A DNA stretch of 64,000 nt, taken from assembly GCF_040361215.1 (NCBI RefSeq), contig NZ_APND01000002.1, positions 434,001 through 498,000 of the forward strand. Reading direction: 5' to 3'. Positions within the stretch are counted from its first letter, which is position 1. The number at the start of each line of letters is the position of its first letter. Under the pieces are notes generated by a model. That model saw only the letters and a program-made list of their open reading frames with translations. It had not been told where the DNA came from and did no database searches. Positions 58,218 to 64,000 of this stretch are shown one piece after another. The DNA comes from Salinisphaera dokdonensis. GTDB taxonomy: Bacteria > Pseudomonadota > Gammaproteobacteria > Nevskiales > Salinisphaeraceae. The position numbers and the translations under genes are program-made.

Positions 58218-59402
58218 GTGCCAACATCCGATGCGCATGCGGCAGGCGCCCGCTACGCCATAGCGCGCCTGCTCGGCGAATTTGCCGACCCGAACACCGA
58301 AGAGCGCTATCGCAAGAGCGTGCAGCACCGTATTGCGCGTCATCTGCGCCATGTAATCGGCGTCTGGGGTGCGCTGTGGCTGGCCTTCAGCCTGAGCGAC
58401 CTGCACTACTACGGCGCAGGCGCGCAATACTTTTTGATGCTCGGCTGCCGCGTGGCGTTTGTGGGCCTGCTGGGCGGCTGCGCGATGTGGATCAAGCAAA
58501 AACCGGCGTTGGCGACCGACGGCCGTCTCATCACTGCCGTGACGATCCTGGGCTTCACGCAGGTCTTTGCTGTCTACTTCATCAGTGCAGACGATGAAAT
58601 CCGCTGGCTCGCCGCGCTGACGATCGTCTTGATCATGGGCGTGTTTGTCCTTGTGCCCAACCGCACCATGCTCGCGGTCGGCGCGGCGCTCTACGGCGCT
58701 GTGGGCACCATGATCTGTGTGGCGCTGAATATAAGCGAAACCAGTGCGTTGCGTATGGCAGTGCTGGCCTTGATGCTGTTCATGCCTGGCATGGCCGGTG
58801 GCATGGCAGCGTATCGCTTCGACGTGGTCCGCCGCAGTGAGTTCGCCGCGCTCGAACAGGCCGAGCAGGAGATCGAGCGCCGTCGCGAGTTGGAGTTGGA
58901 GTTGCGACGTCAGGCGCGCACCGATCCGCTCACTGGCGCCAGTAATCGTCGCGACTATGAAGCCCTGTTCGCCCAGGAGCGCCGACGCGCGATCCGCTAT
59001 GGCCGGCCGCTGTCCATATGCGTGCTCGATATCGACCGTTTCAAGTACGTCAACGATACCTATGGGCACGGCGCAGGCGATGCCGCCCTGGTCGCGCTGG
59101 CCGATATCTGCCGAGTCGCGATGCGAGATGCGGACATACTCGGGCGCATCGGCGGCGAGGAGTTCGTGCTGATTCTGCCCGAGACCACGGTCGACGACGC
59201 CGTGGCATTCGCCGAGCGGCTACGCCTGAGTCTTGCTGCGGCAAATATTCAGGCCGGGGCCCACAATTTCCGGCTGACAGCGACGTTCGGCGTAACCACG
59301 CTGACGGAAGAGGATAAAGACATCGCCGACCTCATCCTGCGTGCGGACCTTGCGCTGTATGCCGGCAAGGACGGTGGCCGCGATCAGGTGCGCTCAAACT
59401 GA
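58218..59402 (+). CDS. Membrane-bound diguanylate cyclase (GGDEF)
   Basis: The 394-residue protein has about six membrane helices (40-215), a short coiled coil with many Glu and Arg (about 218-240) and a GGDEF domain with GGEEF in GRIGGEEFVLILPE. An I-site RDAD lies five residues upstream. The DPLTGASNRRDYE and DIDRFKYVNDTYGH motifs are intact. Start is GTG 58218, preceded by GAGAAG; the open frame runs further upstream but its composition there is Arg-rich and unlike the family. Confidence 0.9.
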   Translation: MPTSDAHAAGARYAIARLLGEFADPNTEERYRKSVQHRIARHLRHVIGVWGALWLAFSLSDLHYYGAGAQYFLMLGCRVAFVGLLGGCAMWIKQKPALATDGRLITAVTILGFTQVFAVYFISADDEIRWLAALTIVLIMGVFVLVPNRTMLAVGAALYGAVGTMICVALNISETSALRMAVLALMLFMPGMAGGMAAYRFDVVRRSEFAALEQAEQEIERRRELELELRRQARTDPLTGASNRRDYEALFAQERRRAIRYGRPLSICVLDIDRFKYVNDTYGHGAGDAALVALADICRVAMRDADILGRIGGEEFVLILPETTVDDAVAFAERLRLSLAAANIQAGAHNFRLTATFGVTTLTEEDKDIADLILRADLALYAGKDGGRDQVRSN

Positions 59403-59437
59403 GCGCCCGCGCTGCCATCCACGCGCTGGCGCTCAGT
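59398..59437. terminator. Long hairpin over the stop codons of convergent genes
   Basis: ACTGAGCGCC pairs perfectly with GGCGCTCAGT over ten bases, then after one C-T mismatch four more pairs close around a TGCCATCCAC loop. It contains the GGDEF stop codon (59400-59402) and the stop codon of the Sel1 gene. No T-run on either side. Confidence 0.45.
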
Positions 59438-60431
59438 CGCGAATATCCAGACGCAACCGCTCGATAACCGCCACGCCCTCCACCACCCGCAAGGTGGCGC
59501 TCTCGTGTAGATCCAGCGTGCGCACATCGGCGCCCGAGGCGAGACGCTCTTCGATCTCGGAAAACGCCAGCACGCCCTCGTCGGCTGCGAGAAGATCGGG
59601 CTCGGCACGGCGAAAGGCGTAATCGTCGGCACGCTCGAAGGTGTCGCGCCATAGGGTTTCGAACTCGGCACGCGTGAGCTGCGTCCAGCCGGCGCCATTG
59701 GGCCGACGGACACGGATCTCGGCATCGGCCGAGATCTGCTGCGCAATACCGGCGGCGTCCTGCGCCTGGGCGGCCGCGTCGATAGCCGCGAGGGCCTCGA
59801 GTACGGCGGCGCGCCGGGTGGAATCCAGCGTCGTTTCCACTTGCCGGCCCTCTCCGCGCTCGGAAAGAAACTGCTGGGCCCGCGGGTCATTGCCGTTCCA
59901 GGCCGCGGTACGAATCCAGTCCAGCCCGGCGAGATGGTCGCCACGACGGTACAGGCGACGGCCGATCACCCACTGCGCCCGCGGGTTGTCGTGTTCCGCG
60001 GCGGCGCGATACCAGCGATCGGCAAGTGCCGCGTCGGTGGGTGCGCCGCGCCCTGTGCGGTAGGCCCTGGCCACCTGGTACATGGCGTTCGCATCGCCCC
60101 TACGAGCAGCCTTTGTATACCAGTACAGCGCCTGTTCCTGGCTGCGGCGCCCGCCTTCGCCCGCGGCATACATGCTGGCGAGATTGGTCATGCCCGGCAC
60201 GCTGCCCTGCTCGGCGAGCGTACGGTAGCGGGCGCGGGCTGCTTCGAAATCGCCGGACTTGTAAACCGCATAGGCCTTGAGCGCGCGCACCATGTCGCGT
60301 GCGACCTTCTCTTGGCCAGTGGCCGGCGTAGACTCGCCAAACCCGGCCGGCTGAGCGCCGGCCGGCGTCAGGCAGACAGCCAGCAAAAACACAGAAACGC
60401 CACGCCAGAATCGCGAACAGACCACGTGCAT
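59433..60431 (-). CDS. Secreted Sel1-repeat protein with NTF2-like C-terminal domain
   Basis: The 332-residue precursor has a signal peptide ending AGAQPAG. Residues 50-170 hold Sel1-type TPR repeats (MTNLASMYAAGEGGR, MYQVARAYRTGRGAP), for protein-protein contacts. The last 120 residues resemble an NTF2/SnoaL-like domain (WTQLTRAEFETLWRDTF). The role of the pair is inference. Start ATG 60431 is preceded by AGGGAGGG; a GTG four codons upstream is less likely. Confidence 0.82.
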   Translation of the reverse strand: MHVVCSRFWRGVSVFLLAVCLTPAGAQPAGFGESTPATGQEKVARDMVRALKAYAVYKSGDFEAARARYRTLAEQGSVPGMTNLASMYAAGEGGRRSQEQALYWYTKAARRGDANAMYQVARAYRTGRGAPTDAALADRWYRAAAEHDNPRAQWVIGRRLYRRGDHLAGLDWIRTAAWNGNDPRAQQFLSERGEGRQVETTLDSTRRAAVLEALAAIDAAAQAQDAAGIAQQISADAEIRVRRPNGAGWTQLTRAEFETLWRDTFERADDYAFRRAEPDLLAADEGVLAFSEIEERLASGADVRTLDLHESATLRVVEGVAVIERLRLDIRD

Positions 60432-60526
60432 GCCCTCCCTCACGCGGCGCGCTGGATCGCGCGCTACGCTTCGACGAACCCCCGTGGCCGAGATTAGCAG
60501 GCCCGGCGGCGCCGCGCCCTCGCTAT

Positions 60527-61327
60527 CTAGCCTTTCTCGTTGAACATCTGGATCCGGCCGCCGTCGACGACGAGATCGTGGCCATTCACGAACGCTGCCT
60601 CGTCGCTGGCGAGAAAGACCGCGGCGTTGGCGATATCCACCGCATAGCCGGAACGCGGCAGCGGCGTGGCGCCGGCCAGATTGCCGGTGAGCTTATCGAG
60701 CTTGGCCGCGTTTTCCTCGTCGGAAAGAGTCTGCGCACGAGCCGAGCCGCCCCAGAAGATCGGCGTGGCGATCGCGCCGGGCGAAATGGCGTTCACACGA
60801 ATGCCGTGTTCGCCGAGTTCGACGCTGGCGATCCGGGTGAAATGGGCCGCCGCGGCCTTGGCGCCGGAATACAGATAGCCGCCCTGGTTGAGCCGGTGCG
60901 CGGCGATGCTGGCGTTGTTGATGATGCTGCCGCTGCCCTGGGCTTTCATCACCCGTGCGGCGTGCTTGATGCCGAATGCGACGCTGCCGGCGAGCAGCCG
61001 CATGAAATGATCGAAGCTGGCTTCGTCGATGGTCTCGGCGGTACTGCGCTCGCCAGCGCCGGCATTGTTGAACAGGCAATCGAGCCGGCCGAAGCGTTCG
61101 ACCGTGGCATCGATCAGGGCGGCCATCTCGCTTTCGTTGCTCACATCGGTACGCGTGAAGGCGACCTTGTCGCCGAGCTCGGCGGCCAGCGCTTCACCCT
61201 TGTCCACGCTGCGAGCGGCGAGCATAAGCGTGGCGCCTTCCTCGGCAAAGCGGCGCGCCGTGGCTTCGCCGATGCCGCTGGTCGCGCCAGTGATGATGGC
61301 GATCTTGTTCTCGAGTCTTGCGGTCAT
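60527..61327 (-). CDS. Short-chain dehydrogenase/reductase
   Basis: The 266-residue enzyme is a classical SDR: TGATSGIGEAT cofactor loop, NNAG at strand 4, Ser in NNASIAAHRL and the YSGAK active-site motif, with DGG before the C-terminal helix. Substrate unknown. Strong GAGGAGGAG lies upstream of ATG 61327. The upstream TAXI gene is in the same direction, 80 bases away, so the two are likely co-transcribed. Confidence 0.93.
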   Translation of the reverse strand: MTARLENKIAIITGATSGIGEATARRFAEEGATLMLAARSVDKGEALAAELGDKVAFTRTDVSNESEMAALIDATVERFGRLDCLFNNAGAGERSTAETIDEASFDHFMRLLAGSVAFGIKHAARVMKAQGSGSIINNASIAAHRLNQGGYLYSGAKAAAAHFTRIASVELGEHGIRVNAISPGAIATPIFWGGSARAQTLSDEENAAKLDKLTGNLAGATPLPRSGYAVDIANAAVFLASDEAAFVNGHDLVVDGGRIQMFNEKG

Positions 61328-61407
61328 GACTATTCTCCTCCTCAAGGACGAAAGCGCCCGCCCGGCGACAGCCGGACGAGCGCTTTGCAGGTGGCGTTCG
61401 GCGCTGG

Positions 61408-62568
61408 CTATTGTGCTTCGAGTTCGGCCAGTGCCTCTTCGCGGCGCTCGCTCCACAGGTCGGCAAACGCGTCGTCGTCGAGCTCCTCACCTTGGTCGAC
61501 GATTTCGTCCCATGCCGCACGCAGCGCGTTCAGACGCTCGAGCCGCGCTTCGTTCCACTGCTCGGAGTCGTCGTTCCAGACGCCGATCTCCTTGAGATAA
61601 CGCACGGCACCCGGATGGAACGGCGCATCGATCGGCGGAACGGCCGCCTGCTTGATCGCATAACGCGGCGCGGTAGCCGTCGCGTTCTTGTACATGCCGT
61701 AGGTCTCGTCCAGCGCCTTGGTAACGGCATAGGCGGTGTCGTCATCCATATCCGAGCGCACGGTGAGCACCGGATAGCGATACGCCATGAGCTGGGCCGG
61801 ATTGTCTTCCGACAGGCCGGCACCCTGGGCTTCCGATACCGGTTTGAACAGCGGCGCGACGTCGTTCAGGCGCGCCCAGCCAGCTTCGTCGCTGGCATCA
61901 AGATCGAGCCACTTGATCCCGCGTGGCGATTCGGCGAGTTCATACATCTGGCCGGTGGCGGTCACGGTGCAGGTGACGTCGGCCTTGTTCTCCGACAGCG
62001 AGGCCATGGTGGCCGCATAGGTCGGGAACGTGACCACTTCGACGTCATCACGACTCAGCCCGGCGAAGGCGAGCATTGCGTCGCACTTCAGGCTGCTCGA
62101 CGGATTGGCGGCCGGGTAGGCCACGCGCTTGCCTTCGACATCGGCCACCGACTCGATGCCCGTATCGGCCGCGACGGCCATGCCGAAGGAATTGACCTTG
62201 CCCATGAGCACGCGCAGATCCTGCGGCCCAAAGCGCGGGGTGGCGAAATCGAACAGGCCTTCCGTGGCGAAGAAGGCTTCGTTGCCGAGAAAGCCGATAT
62301 CCGCGCGCTCGTTGAGGATCGGCTGCAGGCGGCCGATCGCCGAACCCGAGGGCTGGATCCGCACACGCATGCCGTATTCGCGACCAAACGCATCGGCGAT
62401 GGCCGAGGCCTCGGCATGGCCAGAGGCGCCGAGATCGTAGGACGTCCAGATCATGGTGCGGGGCATGTCCTGGGCCTGAGCGCTCGTGGCGGTCATGAAC
62501 AGACACAGCGCAACAAACGGGGTCGCGGCGAGCAATGCCAACGAACGTCGGGCAATCGATTGCAGCAT
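61408..62568 (-). CDS. TAXI-family TRAP transporter substrate-binding protein
   Basis: TAXI proteins are periplasmic solute-binding proteins of TRAP transporters. The 386-residue precursor has a signal peptide ending SAQAQ and the family pattern with RIQPSGSAIGRLQ, ERADIGFLGN and AYPAANPSSSLKC. The C-terminal 60 residues are acidic and longer than usual. The DctQM-type membrane subunits that TAXI proteins need are absent here. GGAGGAG precedes ATG 62568. Ligand unknown. Confidence 0.88.
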   Translation of the reverse strand: MLQSIARRSLALLAATPFVALCLFMTATSAQAQDMPRTMIWTSYDLGASGHAEASAIADAFGREYGMRVRIQPSGSAIGRLQPILNERADIGFLGNEAFFATEGLFDFATPRFGPQDLRVLMGKVNSFGMAVAADTGIESVADVEGKRVAYPAANPSSSLKCDAMLAFAGLSRDDVEVVTFPTYAATMASLSENKADVTCTVTATGQMYELAESPRGIKWLDLDASDEAGWARLNDVAPLFKPVSEAQGAGLSEDNPAQLMAYRYPVLTVRSDMDDDTAYAVTKALDETYGMYKNATATAPRYAIKQAAVPPIDAPFHPGAVRYLKEIGVWNDDSEQWNEARLERLNALRAAWDEIVDQGEELDDDAFADLWSERREEALAELEAQ

Positions 62569-62766
62569 GGGTTCTCCTCCAATGGCTGGCTTTCGTTTTA
62601 TGAAATAGCGTTTCGAGCGACTTTTGCACGATCGACAGGGCAGCGCAATCCGTCTTACGTCGGGCGAGCAAAGCGTTGCATCCTTTGCCACGCAGACCCG
62701 TGGCCTCAAACGACGACACTCGACGAAAACGTGCAGGCGGCTACGTTCGCGTATAGGATCACCCAA

Positions 62767-63204
62767 ATGCGTGCATATACACCCAAATCCGTCGGCAGCA
62801 ATCCATGCATCTGTGCGCGGGTACGTCGCGGCGCCCGCGCGTTGACGGCGCTCTACGATACGGCGCTCGCGCCTGCCGGATTGAACGTGGCGCAGTTCTC
62901 GCTGCTCCGACACATTGAGCATCTGGGCCCGATCGGCGTGCGTGCGCTGGCCGAATCCAGCGGCCATGAACGCAGCACGCTCGCACGTACCCTGCGCCCG
63001 CTCGAAAGCGCCGGCTGGATCGAGATCCGCCGCGGGGCGGACCGGCGCACGCGCGAAGCACGGCTGACCGACACGGGGCACGCGACGCTCAGACAGGCTG
63101 CCCCCCTCTGGAAACAGGCCCAACGCACCGCCGACGCACGCCTCGACGGTGAACACGACACGCTGTTCCGCCTGCTCGAACGATTGGAGATCCCCGCACC
63201 ATGA
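62767..63204 (+). CDS. MarR-family transcriptional regulator
   Basis: The 145-residue winged-helix protein has NVAQFSLLRHIEHLGPIGVRAL and the recognition helix HERSTLARTLRPLE, followed by the wing (DRRTREARLTDTG) typical of MarR. It overlaps the MFS start by 4 bases (ATGA), so it probably regulates that transporter. The 198-base divergent region before it is shared with the TAXI gene and may hold its operator. Start ATG 62767 has an AGGA upstream; other in-frame starts are possible. Confidence 0.88.
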   Translation: MRAYTPKSVGSNPCICARVRRGARALTALYDTALAPAGLNVAQFSLLRHIEHLGPIGVRALAESSGHERSTLARTLRPLESAGWIEIRRGADRRTREARLTDTGHATLRQAAPLWKQAQRTADARLDGEHDTLFRLLERLEIPAP

Positions 63205-64000
63205 GTGCCATCGAAAACCCGGCCCGCGTATCGCCGTGGGTGATGGTGGCCTGCGGCGCCGCCATCGTCACGCTGTCGATGGGCGCGCGTCAGGCATTCG
63301 GTTTGTTCCTGCTGCCGATGTCCGGTGATATCGCCATCGACCGGGAGAGCTTCGGCCTGGCAATCGCGATCCAGAGCCTGCTGTTCGGCCTCGTCCAGCC
63401 GTCCGTCGGCGCGGCCGCCGACCGCCACGGCGCGGGGCGCGTGATTGTCGCCGGTGCGCTGCTCTATGCGGGCGGCCTGGCGCTGGCGGCAACGGTCGGC
63501 AGCGCGCTGGGCATCAATGCGAGCCTGGGTGTGCTCGTCGGCCTGGCGCTGGCCGGCACGACCTTCGTGGTCGTTCTCGGTGCCATCGGCCGGGTGGTCA
63601 GTGAAAAGCAGCGCGGGCGGGCGTTCGGCATCGTTACCGCCGGCGGTTCGGTCGGCCAGTTTCTGGTTGTGCCGTTCACCCAGGAAATCATCGGCGTGGC
63701 CGGCTGGCGCGAAACCCTGCTCGTGCTGGCCGGCCTCATGCTCATCATCATCGCGCTCGCACGCGGGGTGACCGGCCGGGCGCCGCGCGACGAACTCGCC
63801 GACGGCGTGGATACCGGGTCGTGGCAGGCGCTAAGGCGTGCCTCGGGCCATTCGGGATTCCTGCTCCTGAATGCCGGATTCTTCGTCTGCGGCTTTCATA
63901 TCACCTTCCTATCGACCCACCTGCCGGCCTATCTGGGTGACGGCGGGCTGGATGCCTCGATCGGCGCGAATTCGCTGGCCCTGATCGGGCTGTTCAATAT
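63201..64000 (+). CDS. MFS transporter (partial, runs off the window)
   Basis: About 266 residues are visible, with at least seven hydrophobic segments, starting MSAIENPARVSPWVMVACGA. MFS features include the conserved loop AAADRHGAGRV between helices 2 and 3, and a Gly-rich central membrane region. The AcrR/MarR-type pairing suggests export or uptake of a small organic acid or drug, but the ligand is unknown. The 3' end lies outside the window. It overlaps marR by four bases, indicating translational coupling. Confidence 0.88.
   Translation, partial: MSAIENPARVSPWVMVACGAAIVTLSMGARQAFGLFLLPMSGDIAIDRESFGLAIAIQSLLFGLVQPSVGAAADRHGAGRVIVAGALLYAGGLALAATVGSALGINASLGVLVGLALAGTTFVVVLGAIGRVVSEKQRGRAFGIVTAGGSVGQFLVVPFTQEIIGVAGWRETLLVLAGLMLIIIALARGVTGRAPRDELADGVDTGSWQALRRASGHSGFLLLNAGFFVCGFHITFLSTHLPAYLGDGGLDASIGANSLALIGLFN

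Overview
The window is high-GC DNA from a gammaproteobacterium. The block rsmG-parA-parB-atpIBEFHAGDC-(opgGH)-glmU-glmS is the usual replication-origin-proximal gene order of that class. The other content (osmoregulated periplasmic glucan genes, an AlmA-like long-chain alkane monooxygenase, a wax-ester synthase, Ldt plus an Lpp-like lipoprotein, MscL) fits a marine or halophilic hydrocarbon-using genus such as Salinisphaera. The genus is an inference from gene content only. Coding density is high, most genes are short operons, and no rRNA, tRNA, CRISPR array, insertion sequence or prophage was seen.

Layout. 1-9 kb (minus strand): glmS, glmU, opgH, opgG and an unrecognised secreted, probably beta-barrel protein. 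9-16.3 kb (minus): the complete F1Fo ATP synthase operon with a good sigma70-type promoter in front of atpI. 16.4-18.8 kb (minus): parB, parA, rsmG. 19-24.9 kb: an acyl-CoA carboxylase beta subunit, glnS, an unknown protein, a fasciclin-domain protein with a clear terminator, and rarD. 25-31.2 kb (minus): almA-like monooxygenase behind a palindromic operator, a wax-ester synthase, and an acuI-prpC-MAPEG operon that joins acrylyl-CoA reduction to propionyl-CoA consumption. 31.3-39.9 kb: dodecin, pdxH, an L,D-transpeptidase facing an Lpp-like lipoprotein, a 3-hydroxyisobutyryl-CoA hydrolase-like protein, selO, small lipoproteins, a methyltransferase, mscL and a tandem thioredoxin-fold GST-like protein. 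40-49.9 kb: queA, membrane proteins, PAP2 phosphatase, KefB/C-type antiporter, metallo-beta-lactamase-fold hydrolase, FMN-dependent hydroxyacid oxidase and small redox and thioesterase genes. 50-60.5 kb: Tat-exported opgD with DUF4105 and DUF4864 proteins, two GGDEF diguanylate cyclases, thioesterase, cupin, nitronate monooxygenase, deaminase and a Sel1-repeat protein. 60.5-64 kb: an SDR and an orphan TAXI-type TRAP binding protein, divergent from a MarR regulator translationally coupled to an MFS transporter that runs off the window.

How the genes work together. Three themes recur: envelope and osmotic adaptation (opgG/H/D, mscL, KefB/C, Ldt with the Lpp-like protein, glycine-zipper lipoprotein); lipid, alkane and propionyl-CoA metabolism (almA, WS/DGAT, acuI, prpC, carboxylase subunit, thioesterases, HIBYL-CoA hydrolase); and chromosome maintenance (ParABS). 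Most worth a second look are a 14/16 match to the parS consensus about 40 kb from parB, the 22-bp palindrome at the predicted start of almA transcription, the acuI-prpC pairing, strong hairpins that sit on the stop codons of convergent gene pairs, and the unknown barrel protein upstream of opgGH.
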